Shown: positions 7,093 to 17,181, numbered from the stretch's first letter. The stretch is 64,000 bases of DNA from Lewinellaceae bacterium (GCA_020636325.1 JACJYC010000011.1:162788-226787), one strand, 5' to 3'. Notes: generated by a model from the sequence alone, not told the origin. Program-made: numbers and translations.

Positions 7093-8538
7093 TCAATTCT
7101 TCCAGAGGCGCCCGGCATTCCGGTTGTATCCGTCGGCGGCATCGGATCCTTCGAGGTAATCTCCGGACCGGTTTTCGCCGAGGGCGTTTCGATACAGTTC
7201 CTGCTGCCATTGCGGGTTGTTCAGCTCACCGCGGGCATTGGAGTGCAAAAGGCGGTAGTCGCCGGGAGCGAGGGACCGGTTGTAGAAGATGAATTTGACA
7301 TTGCTTTGGCCGGTAGCGGGGAAGTTGTTATAGGTCCAGATCTCATAGGGCGGCGCGCTGGGCTCTTCTTCCTGTTGTTCGATATCATCGGGGCGGCCGT
7401 ATTTGAGGAATACGTACCCGCGATCGGTTTCAAAGCCGTGCCGGAACCCGGATTCAAACAGGTTGTTCACCGCTTTGGCGACTTCCATATAAGCTTTATA
7501 GCCCTGTTCAGGGTTGGCGGGATAGCGCTGGGTCCAGTAGGTGAACAGGTACATGCGCTGTGCGTTGGCATTTTTGGCCTGCAGCATCATGTTGACGGCT
7601 TCAACGTCCGTTTGCGGGATTTTGGGCCCCAGTGCGCGCAGACCGAATTCCAGTTCCTCCGGCGTCAGTTGCTGGACGAATTCATTGGAGATATCGGTTG
7701 CGGCCAGTTCTTCCTCGCTCTGCCACAGGTAAGGATTGCTGCGCTGGAAAAAAACCTGTTTCCGGCTGATCAGCTTTTTGTAGCGGTCGCGGATCTCCAG
7801 GGCCAAATAATAGTTGCCGGAGGGGATCTTGGAGATATCCAGCTGCATCAGCACCGGTATGACTTCGGCAGGGCTATGCTTCTTGTGCCCGATCAGCATG
7901 GTTTTGGTTTCGCCGTTCTGTACGGCTTCTATGGTATAGGTAAGCACAAAGTCTTCGGGCAGGTATTGATCCGTATGGTAAATTTCCTGGTAAAAGGTCA
8001 GTTTGTCTACGCCTTTACCCAGGAAATTGTAGGGCGCCGGTTCCATGATATACCCGTTTTTCTGGAAAGCGGAAGCTTCCTGGCTTTTCTCCACGCGGGC
8101 CAATAGGGCAATATCGGATTGCTCTACCGACCCGCCGTTGAAATCGACTTCCACAATGGTCTGGTAGGTACGCGCGTTACCCTTGCGGTTCATGTCCGAG
8201 ATCTCGACGGAGAATTGGTATTCGCCCGAATCCAGCGCGTAGCGTTTCAGGTCGACGAAATCCAGCGGATTGGCCGTCATTGGGCTGTTGAGCTGGAATT
8301 TGTCGAATTTGACGACCTGGCTGTCCCTTTCAAACAGGATCAGGACCTCCACCCTGGCCTGGTAAAGGGAATCGTTCACTTTGGCAAAAGTGCTGGTGGA
8401 ACCTACGATGTGCAGGTAAACCTCGATATAGGGCTTTTCCGAGCTTTTGAAAACAGCATAGGAAACACTGGCATCCAATGCGGATGCGCTTTGCCAGAAC
8501 AACAAAGCCAGAAGCGTAACAGTCAACAGCCGGCGCAT
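7093..8538 (-). CDS. Secreted GWxTD-domain protein
   Basis: I start at the ATG at 8538 because it begins a clear signal peptide (MRRLLTVTLLALLFWQSASA); in-frame sequence upstream is not signal-like. The 481-residue protein has a beta-rich N-terminal half and, near residue 370, the GWxTD-type segment GFETDRGYVFLKYGRPDDI followed by an aromatic-rich segment, matching the Bacteroidota GWxTD domain family. The function of that family is not established. It is probably periplasmic. The gene is flanked by its own-strand small lipoprotein gene upstream and a GTGAGAGG array downstream. Confidence 0.85.
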   Translation of the reverse strand: MRRLLTVTLLALLFWQSASALDASVSYAVFKSSEKPYIEVYLHIVGSTSTFAKVNDSLYQARVEVLILFERDSQVVKFDKFQLNSPMTANPLDFVDLKRYALDSGEYQFSVEISDMNRKGNARTYQTIVEVDFNGGSVEQSDIALLARVEKSQEASAFQKNGYIMEPAPYNFLGKGVDKLTFYQEIYHTDQYLPEDFVLTYTIEAVQNGETKTMLIGHKKHSPAEVIPVLMQLDISKIPSGNYYLALEIRDRYKKLISRKQVFFQRSNPYLWQSEEELAATDISNEFVQQLTPEELEFGLRALGPKIPQTDVEAVNMMLQAKNANAQRMYLFTYWTQRYPANPEQGYKAYMEVAKAVNNLFESGFRHGFETDRGYVFLKYGRPDDIEQQEEEPSAPPYEIWTYNNFPATGQSNVKFIFYNRSLAPGDYRLLHSNARGELNNPQWQQELYRNALGENRSGDYLEGSDAADGYNRNAGRLWKN

Positions 8539-8612
8539 AAGGGTAATTTTACCACAATTTACACGAATTGGGCGTCCTCTCCAAAAAATATCCTGCAAAA
8601 GTCAGTTTTCCG

Positions 8613-8996
8613 CTATTTCTCCATCACCACTTTCGACATCGTGAACCTGAAGGGGTAATTGCTGATCGTCGTGGTCAGCACCATCGCTGTATCTGTCAGA
8701 CTTTCAATGGTATAATCGGTCTGAATGGGGCTTTCCCGCTGTTTGATCAGGTTTCCTTCCACGACATAAGTGGCGGACTCCATATTGGGCAGGTTGGTAC
8801 GCATGGTACCATCCTCAAAAAATTCAAAGTACAATTGATCGAGGGTCCCGGTTGGTTGGCCGTTTCTCAACGCTTCCCGAACGTCCCAGCGTCCGATCAG
8901 ATCGGCAGCATCCAATTCCTTGGCTTCCGAGCCGCAACCTGCCGCTAAAATAACCGTACAGAAGAAAGTAGTTTGAAAAATTCCGCTGAGCTTCAT
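8613..8996 (-). CDS. Small lipocalin-like lipoprotein
   Basis: 127 residues. The N-terminus MKLSGIFQTTFFCTVILAAGC is a lipoprotein signal with its lipobox cysteine at residue 21. The body (LIGRWDVREALRNGQ ... LYFEFFEDGTMRTNL) has the look of the lipocalin-like domains common in Bacteroidota lipoproteins, an eight-stranded barrel that starts with a G-x-W motif. It is probably attached to a membrane; the ligand is unknown. Confidence 0.7.
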   Translation of the reverse strand: MKLSGIFQTTFFCTVILAAGCGSEAKELDAADLIGRWDVREALRNGQPTGTLDQLYFEFFEDGTMRTNLPNMESATYVVEGNLIKQRESPIQTDYTIESLTDTAMVLTTTISNYPFRFTMSKVVMEK

Positions 8997-9068
8997 TTCC
9001 AGATAGTTGTAAAATGGTTTAAATTAAGAAATGTGTGTAGCCAGTCGGGGTGAACACAATGAACAGGG

Positions 9069-9680
9069 TCAGTTTGCCGGTTTCAGAGAAACGATTTCCT
9101 TCCTTGTTACATATTTTTTAGCCTGGGAGGAATAACATTCAATGGGTGTATATTCAATAACAACTTTCTTTCCTTTCAGTGCGCCGGGGTTGCCTTTCAG
9201 CAGCTCCTCTCCTTCAAAGGGTCGCAACCACAACAGTCTCTGCTGGCTGCCGTCGGCTTCTTCAAGGATAATATAGGTCAGTTCAGTACCTTCAACCTGC
9301 TTGAAACTGCCCTCTACCGTAGCGATGTTATCCGCGCCTTTGTCCGTGGCGGTCGTAGAAGAAACGACCTTCATCATCTGTTCCGGGCATTTGGCAACCA
9401 TTCTTACGCCCACTTTCTCACCGAACGCCTGCATGGAGGCCTGGTTGGTCAGGTCAAGGCTTCCGCCCATCTCTTTCTGATGGGTCCCCAGACTGCCCAT
9501 CATGCAGATGCCCAGCTCTACCTGGAGCTCTTCCGTCGTCATTTTGGAGACATCTTTATCCTTGATGCAATCGCAGGTTTCCTGGGCGACAGCGTCAAGC
9601 AGCTTTTCGCTCTGGGCATTCAGTTGAACGGTCAAAAATCCCATCGAAAGGAAAAAAACGGTCTTTTTCAAAATTTTCAT
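9069..9680 (-). CDS. Secreted protein of unknown function, 203 residues
   Basis: The start at 9680 gives a good signal peptide (MKILKKTVFFLSMGFLTVQLNAQ). The longer in-frame start at 9764 would put 28 unlikely residues in front of it. The mature N-terminal half has regularly spaced cysteines (ETCDCIKDKD, LGICMMG, AKCPEQMM), a pattern frequent in small Bacteroidota exported proteins. The C-terminal half is a beta-rich domain (YIILEEADGSQQRLLWL). No family name can be given. Confidence 0.65.
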   Translation of the reverse strand: MKILKKTVFFLSMGFLTVQLNAQSEKLLDAVAQETCDCIKDKDVSKMTTEELQVELGICMMGSLGTHQKEMGGSLDLTNQASMQAFGEKVGVRMVAKCPEQMMKVVSSTTATDKGADNIATVEGSFKQVEGTELTYIILEEADGSQQRLLWLRPFEGEELLKGNPGALKGKKVVIEYTPIECYSSQAKKYVTRKEIVSLKPAN

Positions 9681-9780
9681 ATAACATTGGTTAGTGATCA
9701 AAATCTGGCAATTCTTCGCAAAAATAGGAACTTTCGCACGCCGTTCGCGCAAAAGCATATACATACCCGTTATTTTTGGC

Positions 9781-10374
9781 TCATATGCCCCGATCCAGGG
9801 ATTTGATCCAGAATCTCAACGGCTTTTCCGTCTCCTCCGCACCATCGATATCCTTCCACCCGATCCGGGCAAACAGATCCGTAGGCCCAAATCCGCGCTT
9901 TTGCCAAAACCGGTCCAGCGGGACATAATCCGCAGGCCGCAACGGATGGCCTTCCGGCCGGACCACCCCGCAAAAGGCCAGCCAATGGAAACGATCCAAT
10001 TGCCTGGCATGTTGTTCCCTGTAGTGAAAGAACGCTACGCCGATCCCCTGCCCCCTGTAAGCGGGCTCCAGCACGGATTCCCCGAAGTAAAATACCCGCT
10101 CAGGGTCATACCCCCCTGCTTCCACCGGCCCGGCAATGTTCGGCGTTTCCGCCGCCAACGGCAACCCCGTAGAAGCGCCGACTACCCGGCCTCCATCCAT
10201 CGCCAATACCAGCACACTGTCTTTTGACGTCACAAATGCCTCCAGGTAATCCCGCTCATACGCCATATTCCCGTCGTATAAATACGGCCACTCCCTGAAC
10301 ACACTGATCCTCAGCCGTCCCAGCGCCTCTATATGCGCCCTGGCTTCATCGCCCTTTACTACTTTTATCTCCAT
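9781..10374 (-). CDS. GNAT-family N-acetyltransferase
   Basis: 197 residues. It has the acetyl-CoA binding segment of GNAT enzymes (SVLEPAYRGQGIGVAFFHYRE; the RGQGIG motif binds the pyrophosphate) and the preceding core strands (SVLVLAMDGGRVVGASTGL). It is cytoplasmic with an unknown acceptor. The start ATG at 10374 directly faces the octamer array that follows the CHAT gene. Confidence 0.85.
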   Translation of the reverse strand: MEIKVVKGDEARAHIEALGRLRISVFREWPYLYDGNMAYERDYLEAFVTSKDSVLVLAMDGGRVVGASTGLPLAAETPNIAGPVEAGGYDPERVFYFGESVLEPAYRGQGIGVAFFHYREQHARQLDRFHWLAFCGVVRPEGHPLRPADYVPLDRFWQKRGFGPTDLFARIGWKDIDGAEETEKPLRFWIKSLDRGI

Positions 10375-10389
10375 GTCGATTGTTAACTC

Positions 10390-10497
10390 CCTCTCTCACC
10401 CTCTCACCCTCTCACCCTCTCTCACCCTCTCACCCTCTCTCACCCTCTCACCCTCTCTCACCCTCTCTCCCTCTCACCCTCTCACCCTCTCACCCTC
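10390..10497 (-). repeat. GTGAGAGG octamer array abutting the CHAT stop codon
   Basis: About thirteen 8-base units (CTCACCCT on plus) with occasional 10-base variants fill nearly the whole gap between the CHAT and GNAT genes. The first repeat base follows the CHAT TGA stop immediately, and the coding strand reads TGA in each unit. The plus strand is open in all frames and gives a spurious Ser/Pro/Leu/His ORF. Confidence 0.9.
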
Positions 10498-13400
10498 TCA
10501 CTCCCCCCCCACCATCCGCACCCCCTTCCCCGGCGCCGTCCAGGCCAGAAAAAAACGCCCGTCCCGCGCCGCCAGCCTGGGGAAACCGCTGCTCCGCGCC
10601 GGATCGAAATCGGCAACGCGGTCTTCTGCGAGCAGCCGCCCCGACGGGTCAACTACCGACAACCGAAGCGCGCCCTTGCCGCCTTTCTCCCTTTCAACCC
10701 AACTGACCAGCGCCCTTTCGTCGTCCAGCAGCTGTACGTCAACGCGACCTTCCGGATTGCCTTTATCGATTTGTACGGGTTGCCCGAAACTGTCTCCGCC
10801 GTCCTCCGACCAGACGAGAAAAACGCCGGGTTTTTCCTCAGCTGCCGTAAACCAGGCCACCGCCAGGCGATTGCCGGAAGCGGCCACTGCCGGCCCGTTC
10901 ACAGGGCACCCTTCAATGGTCCAGTTGTCGGCATGTACCAGCCGGGGTTCCGACCAGACGCCGTTCTGCCGTTTCACCAGGGCAATATCCCGGACTTCCG
11001 CCATGGACCGGTCCCGGTAAACGACCACTATGCTTCCGTCGGCCAGGGTAGCGGCATCGGTCTGGCAACAGGAACAGGTCCGGCCGTCCAGTTCAGCTTC
11101 ATCGCTCAGGTTGCCCTCCCGGTCGACGGCGGCAAACCTCAGGGTCATATCCGCTTCCCCGCCTTCGGGGGTCCCGCTCTGGACGGCATATTTGCGGCCG
11201 TCGAGCCAGGCAAGCCCTATCCGGTCGTCCGGCAATGCGGTCATGGAAACGAACCCGTGCTCAGTGGCTGTATCGTCCTTGTGCGGTATCAGCGGCCCTT
11301 GCCAGGTTTGTCCCGCATCCGGGCTCAGGTACAGGCCGATATCGTAGGCATAAACCCCGCCTTCGCCATGCCGCATTAATACGTAAGTGGCCAGAAAACT
11401 GTCATTCCTGGCAAATACCGACGGAAAATCCGCCCAGTTGACAAACCAGTCAGGGTCCGATGCGATTTGTACAGGGACCGACCAGCCGCTTTCCCCCAGG
11501 CCGGCGATCATGAGCCTGCTCAGGGTATCGGGCTCATGCAGCCACGTTTGCCATAATTTCCCGTCGCCGCTTTGAAACAAAGAGGGAAAAACAGCGGCAA
11601 CATCCGCCGGATTGCCGGTTTCCGACCAGGTAAGCTTCCATTCCGGTCCGTCCGGCTTGCAGGCGTTCAACCCCAGCGTCATCCCGGCCAGGATCAGGGC
11701 AGCTGTTTTTTTCCGTCTTCCGGCAAGAAAGGACGCCCCCGCCGCAAGGCACAATCCGACGCCCCAGATCAGCCATCCGGGTTTGCCGCTCAGCGGCACC
11801 TTTCCGTCTTTGCCGTTCATGACCATACCGGCCCAGTAGCTCGGCATGGCCCGCATCTCGGGCGCGGATTCGAGGTAATCGATTTTGGCCTGCCGCAGCG
11901 CGCCCGCACGGGTATCGCCGCCCTTGATCAGGGTGTAAAAACGGTTGAGGATCTCCGCGCTGGCCTGCGGTTTCACCTGCCAGAGACTGGCCATCAGACT
12001 GGCTGCGCCGGCATAGGCAAACCCCCGCGACAAACTCATCACGCCCTCTCCCCTGGCCAGCTGACCGATATTGGTCTCGCAGGCGCTGAGGATCACCAGG
12101 TCGAAAGGAAGGGTGGTTGCATAAAGTTCCGGCAATTGCAGGAGCGAATCGATGAAATAGATCCGGGGATGGTCGCCGGCTTCGGCATGGGTAAAGAAAT
12201 GCAGGATCTCTCCGCCTTTAGTCCAGTTATTCAGCAAACTCCGGCGGGCCTCCGCACCGGTAAAAACCGTCATATTGCCGTTGTCCTGCCCGGAAAATCC
12301 GTCAAAAGGCAACGGCGCCTGCCCTTGTTCGCCCGATGCGAATCCGGGAGCCAGCAGGTAGTTCGTATTGGTGCTGTGGCCCAATTGTTGCTGACGGACC
12401 AGCACACCTGCCGAAAAGCCTTGCTGCAAAACCTGGTGCCGGGCCAGGTAATCCAGCGATTTCCAGCCGCCCTGTCCGGAGGCGGAAACCAACAGGGCGT
12501 CAAACGGGATGTACCCGAGTTCGCCGTCCGGAATGATGATCACCTGGCTGTCGTCCGGCGAATAGACCGGGCGGTAGATCTTGTCGAAGAGGGTCGAGGC
12601 TGTCAATCCAAAGATATCGGGTCGCATATTCCAGCGGTTGGCCGGAGAGAATTGCTGCAGGTAGTCCCTGAGCGTGTTCCTCAATGCACTGTCGGCCGGC
12701 ACGGAAGTCAGCCCCGGCTCGCCCGACCAGGGCAACCGCAGGGCGTACAGGTGGGATTCTCCGTAAAAGTAGACGATCAGGGATTTTCCTTCGGTCAATA
12801 GTTCCATCCGGGCGGTCTCCAGCCCAACCACATCGGCGTTATACCGGGCGTTGTGGTACTGGGGATAGGACTGGCTGAGCTGTTTCAAAAAATCGTTGAG
12901 GGCCCTTTGGGCATCCAGCAGGTTTTGTCGGAGGTCGGGTTTTCCCGGATCGGCGGCCATCGCTTGCTGGGCATCGGCCAGCCTGCTCTTCAAGGCGCTT
13001 TCTTTTTGGCTCAGGCTGTCGGGAATCAGGTTGCGGGCCCGGTTGGCCAGCAGGGCATCGAGCAGCAAAACCGCCCGGCTTTTTTCCATGAAATAAAAAG
13101 CGCTCGCGGCATCGCCGATGGCGAAACAGCTTCTCAGGGCGTTTTCAAACATGGCTCTCGACTGTTCCAACCAGATCAGCCGGGATTGATCGGCGATCAT
13201 TTCCCGCAGGATCCGGTCCTGGTACGCCACCGCCTGCCGGTACATGAAGATGGCATGCCGGTGGTGGTCAGCGTTTTTTTCGTGAAATCCGAGCAGTTGC
13301 CAGCCTCTGGCCTTGGCCTTCAGGTAAGCCAGCACGTAGTAGGGTTCGCCCAGGATGAGGGTGGTATCGTTTAGTTCGGGGTCCTGTTGCCAGTTCGCAC

Positions 13401-14580
13401 TGCGGGTAGCGGGGATCACCTGTTGAAGCGCTTCGTGATAATGCCGGAGGGCATCGGTGTAATGCTGGTTCGCCGTGTCGACATCACCCAGGTTGACAAG
13501 CGGTTTGGCGTATTCCGGGTCGTATTGGGCTTCGAAAAGGGTTTTGAAATGCCCGAGGGATGTTTCCAGGTAATTTTTTGCTTCTTTGAGCTTGTTTTGG
13601 CGGGTCAGCGTAAACCCCAGGTTGCTCTCGATAAAGGCCGCTCTTTCGCTTTGCTGCGTTTTGCGGGCCAGGTCAAGCGCCTTATGGTAATATTTCAGGG
13701 CGTTATCCCAATCCCCGAGGTCGTCGTAAATATTGCCCAGGTTCTGATAACAAAGGGATTGCTTTTCCTCTTTTTCGTCCGTCAGGGCAAACAGCTCTTC
13801 AGCCTTCAGATAGCAATTGATTGCCCGTTGAGGCTCATTCGCGCGATTCGCTACATTGCCCAGCGACAACCAGGCCCCGCCGGCATTGAGGTAATAGGCA
13901 TTGTTTTTTTTTGATTGGCTGTAAAAACCCAGAGCCCGGTTGAACGCGCTGGCTGCTGCGTCAAAATCCCCCATGGTTTCGTACAGCCGGCCGATCTCAA
14001 ACCAGACCCGGCCGCTCAATAACGATTCCTTCCGCTTTTCCCGGATGCCGGCTGAATACTGGAAGTAGCCGATGGCCTCTTCGTACCGGCCCAGGCTCCG
14101 GCAGGCAATTCCCATATTGTTGGCCGTCAGGGCGGCGTCGAGGTTGTTTTCATCCAATGACTTCCGAATGGTCAAGGCCAACCGGTAGAGCTCCAGGGCT
14201 TTTTCAAACTGGCCGTCATTGTGGTACATGGCGGCGTATTTGTGATAAAAGTACCCCAGTTTGGATTTATCCGGGAAGGTTTCAGGGTCGATCGCTTCAG
14301 CCAGCAAACCGGCCCGGCGGATCGCTTCTTTCCGCGTTTCCGAATTGTCATAGAGGAGCGCCGCATCCAAAGCCGTTTCCAGGTAATTCCGGAGGTTTTC
14401 CTGCTTCCAGATGGCGGCAGCCTGGTCGAGGTATTCAGCGGCCTTTTCGCGGTCACCGGATTCAGCTGCGGCATCGGCCGATTGAACCAATGCACGCGCG
14501 CGAAGCGTATCCGCGCCAAACAGCCAAAGCGGCGCCGTCAACAAGACAGCCACCGCCGGCAATATTCTTTTTAAATGCAT
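10498..14580 (-). CDS. TPR-CHAT caspase-like protease fused to a sialidase-like lipoprotein domain
   Basis: I start at 14580, where the signal peptide MHLKRILPAVAVLLTAPLWL begins; 1360 residues. Tetratricopeptide repeats occupy roughly residues 35-440 (GRYEEAIGYFQYSAGIREKR, GDWDNALKYYHKALDLARKT). A CHAT domain follows at about 600-930 with His798 (HFFTHAEA) and Cys834 (ILSACET), the caspase-like catalytic pair. A transmembrane helix (about 945-965) and a basic RRKK segment end the usual TPR-CHAT architecture. Here the frame continues into what looks like a second lipoprotein: ILAGMTLGLNAC with a lipobox Cys974, then a beta-propeller with BNR/sialidase-like repeats and a CSCC motif (about 1000-1360). 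Exactly at the junction is a run of seven A on the coding strand (11706-11712). This is either a true fusion or two genes joined by an indel there; deleting one A would end the first protein three codons later. Confidence 0.8.
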   Translation of the reverse strand: MHLKRILPAVAVLLTAPLWLFGADTLRARALVQSADAAAESGDREKAAEYLDQAAAIWKQENLRNYLETALDAALLYDNSETRKEAIRRAGLLAEAIDPETFPDKSKLGYFYHKYAAMYHNDGQFEKALELYRLALTIRKSLDENNLDAALTANNMGIACRSLGRYEEAIGYFQYSAGIREKRKESLLSGRVWFEIGRLYETMGDFDAAASAFNRALGFYSQSKKNNAYYLNAGGAWLSLGNVANRANEPQRAINCYLKAEELFALTDEKEEKQSLCYQNLGNIYDDLGDWDNALKYYHKALDLARKTQQSERAAFIESNLGFTLTRQNKLKEAKNYLETSLGHFKTLFEAQYDPEYAKPLVNLGDVDTANQHYTDALRHYHEALQQVIPATRSANWQQDPELNDTTLILGEPYYVLAYLKAKARGWQLLGFHEKNADHHRHAIFMYRQAVAYQDRILREMIADQSRLIWLEQSRAMFENALRSCFAIGDAASAFYFMEKSRAVLLLDALLANRARNLIPDSLSQKESALKSRLADAQQAMAADPGKPDLRQNLLDAQRALNDFLKQLSQSYPQYHNARYNADVVGLETARMELLTEGKSLIVYFYGESHLYALRLPWSGEPGLTSVPADSALRNTLRDYLQQFSPANRWNMRPDIFGLTASTLFDKIYRPVYSPDDSQVIIIPDGELGYIPFDALLVSASGQGGWKSLDYLARHQVLQQGFSAGVLVRQQQLGHSTNTNYLLAPGFASGEQGQAPLPFDGFSGQDNGNMTVFTGAEARRSLLNNWTKGGEILHFFTHAEAGDHPRIYFIDSLLQLPELYATTLPFDLVILSACETNIGQLARGEGVMSLSRGFAYAGAASLMASLWQVKPQASAEILNRFYTLIKGGDTRAGALRQAKIDYLESAPEMRAMPSYWAGMVMNGKDGKVPLSGKPGWLIWGVGLCLAAGASFLAGRRKKTAALILAGMTLGLNACKPDGPEWKLTWSETGNPADVAAVFPSLFQSGDGKLWQTWLHEPDTLSRLMIAGLGESGWSVPVQIASDPDWFVNWADFPSVFARNDSFLATYVLMRHGEGGVYAYDIGLYLSPDAGQTWQGPLIPHKDDTATEHGFVSMTALPDDRIGLAWLDGRKYAVQSGTPEGGEADMTLRFAAVDREGNLSDEAELDGRTCSCCQTDAATLADGSIVVVYRDRSMAEVRDIALVKRQNGVWSEPRLVHADNWTIEGCPVNGPAVAASGNRLAVAWFTAAEEKPGVFLVWSEDGGDSFGQPVQIDKGNPEGRVDVQLLDDERALVSWVEREKGGKGALRLSVVDPSGRLLAEDRVADFDPARSSGFPRLAARDGRFFLAWTAPGKGVRMVGGE

Positions 14581-14606
14581 AGATGCCCCCTTTTGCACAA
14601 AGTTAA

Positions 14607-16991
14607 TCACCGCTGCTTTATCGCCACCTCCCTGGCCCGGAAATGCGCCGACTCCATAAAAACAAAATACGTGCCGGCCGGCCATTGCTGACCGTCTATT
14701 CCAATGGTTTGCATACCGATCGCCGGAGAAAGATCCTGTTGCAGGATGCGCTGACCGACCGCATTGAATACAGTCAAACGGACCGTCTCATTTTCAGGCC
14801 ACTGGCATTCAACCCGGAAATCGCCGGAAAACGGATTTGGAAAGGCGACGATCGGGGTTTCCTGCTTTGAAGCGGGTTCCTTTACACCGACAATGCAATT
14901 GGTGAAATCCTGCAATAAACCGCCGCCGATCTCCGAGATCTTTTGACCGTCATTGTTCAACAGAAACTGAATGGCCTCATTATAGGTTGCCGTCGGATTG
15001 GCAGCCTTGAACAGCACAAGTTGCCTGGAAACCGCAGCTGCCGCCATGGAGGTCCCCGATTTGATGCCGAAACCATGATTATCCGATTGACCGGGGATAG
15101 TACTCAGAATGCTCACTCCCGGCGCCGCGATGTCCACTACCTGCCCTTTGTTGGAAAAATTAGCCAGGCCGCCCGCCAGATCGTCGAAAGCCGCCACGGA
15201 TACCACATTGCTGCCCGTGCCGCTGAACTGGCTGGGGTAATGCGGGAACATATCGTTGTCCATCCCTTCATTACCGGCGGAAGCCACAATGATGACGTTT
15301 TTCATCTTGGCATAATCGATTGCAGCCCGGAACATGCTGGATTCTTGTCCGACATATCCGGCGCTGTAATTGATAATGTCCGTTTGCTTGTCGGAAGCGT
15401 AGTAAATGGCGCACAACGTATGAAACAGATTGCCCGCACCGCTTTGATTCATCACCTTGAGGGAAATAAATTCAACCCGGGCGCAGGGGATCAGGGTCAG
15501 GTCCTTGACAATAATGCCTGCGATATGGCTGCCATGTCCGTTATCATCCTGCGGGATCGTGCCGCTGTTGACAAAATTCTGGCCCTTGTCATCATAATCA
15601 AAACAGTTGCCGTCGTCGTCAGGTGACAAGGGATCCGCTTCCTCCTGGTCATTGGTCCAGATGGAAGTACTCAGGTCGTAATGAGGGAAATCGACACCGG
15701 AGTCGATAATGGCTACCCTGATCACCTCCCCGTCAGTCCCCTGGCCGGCCTGTTCTCCCGGTGTTTCCCCTTCATCCTTGGGCCTGTCGAGTTTCACGAT
15801 ATAATTGAACCCGGTATCCTCAATCTTTGATTCGCTTGAAGCCTGGTCTTTGACCCCTTCAATAGTGATCCCGTTACCCGTGAGATCGACATCCCATAAT
15901 TCAAGTCCAGGGTCGCAAAGACATTTATCCGTCAGGACCGCATTGTATTTGTTACGGATTACATCCTTTTCCGAATCAGTCGTTCCGGCGATAAATTTCA
16001 CGATCAACTGGTTGCCGATATAGGGCCCGCCCAACGTATCCGTCCCGATTGGGCAAGGCGGCAGTTCGACCAGATAGGTATTGTTCAGCAACACGGAATC
16101 CCCGGTCGCATTCACCTGAAACTGGAGCACGTACCCGGTATTGTCCCCCAAATCAATATTGAGATTCACATGGGGAAACGGATCATAGACCCTGGTCTCG
16201 CCGGGTTGTAGCGGCGGTGAGTAAAAACCGTTAAAAACGCTTGAAGGCGTGCCGTTCAGGGTATATCTGTATTGAAACTGGGTAATGGCTGTTTGGCCGT
16301 AATTGGTCAGCACCAACTTTGGCGATTCATGGTCGGTAAGCAGGCAAGGATCGAGAGGTTGAGCGATCCCTGCAATGCCGATGTCGGTATTGGGCAGGCC
16401 GTCGGTTATCAGGATATCGTCAATGATCCAGAAAAACAGATTCCCCTGAAACCGGAATCTGATCTTGACCTGCGGAAAACCGGCTGCGTAGGAAGTGATA
16501 TTCAGGATTACCCGTTCACCGTTGAGTGTTTCCTGCAAGGGCGCCACCGTGTTATTGATGGGGATGCCCGTCCAGCTCGCGCCGTTGTCCGAACTGATAT
16601 CGACGCTGGTGATGGAAGACAAATTGTGGTAATACTGCTGGAAGGTGAGGTATACGTCAGCTGCTCCCGAACAGTCCAGTACCGGCATCTCAATCGCCGC
16701 GTCCTGGTAATTATTGCTGACGGGGGAGTAATAAGCGTCCGAGTTGAAGATGAACGCCCCCGGTCCGGAATTGCTGTTAATCGGGCTGCGATTGCCCCAA
16801 TGCGGGCCGGTTTTTCCGGTTCCGTCCGCTGTCCATTGCCAGACCTGCCCCGGCGCATTCGGCGAAGGAACCTGGGCCCACCCGGGGGGGTTGGAATTGA
16901 AGTTTTCCTGAAAGATAATGCCGGGTACCTGAGCTGAAACAAATGAAAAAACAAATAAGGCTAAAAGGGTGATCAGGCTGGATTTTCTCAT
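14607..16991 (-). CDS. Secreted subtilisin-family (S8) peptidase with T9SS tail
   Basis: The start at 16991 gives the signal peptide MRKSSLITLLALFVFSFVSAQ; 794 residues. An N-terminal jelly-roll-like domain (FQENFNSNPPGWAQVP ... IDDILI) resembles MAM/choice-of-anchor modules. The S8 catalytic triad is complete: Asp430 (IDSGVD), His486 (GHGSHIAG) and Ser648 (SGTSMAAA). The C-terminus (FPNPFSGDFRVECQW ... GTYFVFMES) is a T9SS sorting domain. It is probably an extracellular or surface protease for protein degradation. It lies 26 bases upstream of the CHAT gene on the same strand and may be co-transcribed with it. Confidence 0.9.
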   Translation of the reverse strand: MRKSSLITLLALFVFSFVSAQVPGIIFQENFNSNPPGWAQVPSPNAPGQVWQWTADGTGKTGPHWGNRSPINSNSGPGAFIFNSDAYYSPVSNNYQDAAIEMPVLDCSGAADVYLTFQQYYHNLSSITSVDISSDNGASWTGIPINNTVAPLQETLNGERVILNITSYAAGFPQVKIRFRFQGNLFFWIIDDILITDGLPNTDIGIAGIAQPLDPCLLTDHESPKLVLTNYGQTAITQFQYRYTLNGTPSSVFNGFYSPPLQPGETRVYDPFPHVNLNIDLGDNTGYVLQFQVNATGDSVLLNNTYLVELPPCPIGTDTLGGPYIGNQLIVKFIAGTTDSEKDVIRNKYNAVLTDKCLCDPGLELWDVDLTGNGITIEGVKDQASSESKIEDTGFNYIVKLDRPKDEGETPGEQAGQGTDGEVIRVAIIDSGVDFPHYDLSTSIWTNDQEEADPLSPDDDGNCFDYDDKGQNFVNSGTIPQDDNGHGSHIAGIIVKDLTLIPCARVEFISLKVMNQSGAGNLFHTLCAIYYASDKQTDIINYSAGYVGQESSMFRAAIDYAKMKNVIIVASAGNEGMDNDMFPHYPSQFSGTGSNVVSVAAFDDLAGGLANFSNKGQVVDIAAPGVSILSTIPGQSDNHGFGIKSGTSMAAAAVSRQLVLFKAANPTATYNEAIQFLLNNDGQKISEIGGGLLQDFTNCIVGVKEPASKQETPIVAFPNPFSGDFRVECQWPENETVRLTVFNAVGQRILQQDLSPAIGMQTIGIDGQQWPAGTYFVFMESAHFRAREVAIKQR

Positions 16992-17181
16992 GGTGCTTGG
17001 GCTGGTTTTGAAGTAAATATAGGATTTTTCTGACATTGTGGGTTGGATTTGAAAATGTTTCGGGTTTATATCAGCCGTTCGCGCGATTTGTTACCGCCAA
17101 TGGCCGGATAAATCCGCTTCTTTTTGATAAAAGGCCGGCAACAGTTCTTATTTTTACGCTGAACAGGTCTGAACACTGCTT

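Noticed and set aside
10373..11020. Plus-strand ORF rich in Ser, Pro, Leu, His and Thr
   Set aside because: Its first part is the stop-free strand of the octamer array and its second part is antisense to the CHAT gene.
10498..14580. CHAT protein as a type III-E CRISPR (Craspase) effector
   Set aside because: The TPR-CHAT layout is similar, but there is no gRAMP/Cas7-11 gene or array in the window and the protein has a signal peptide.
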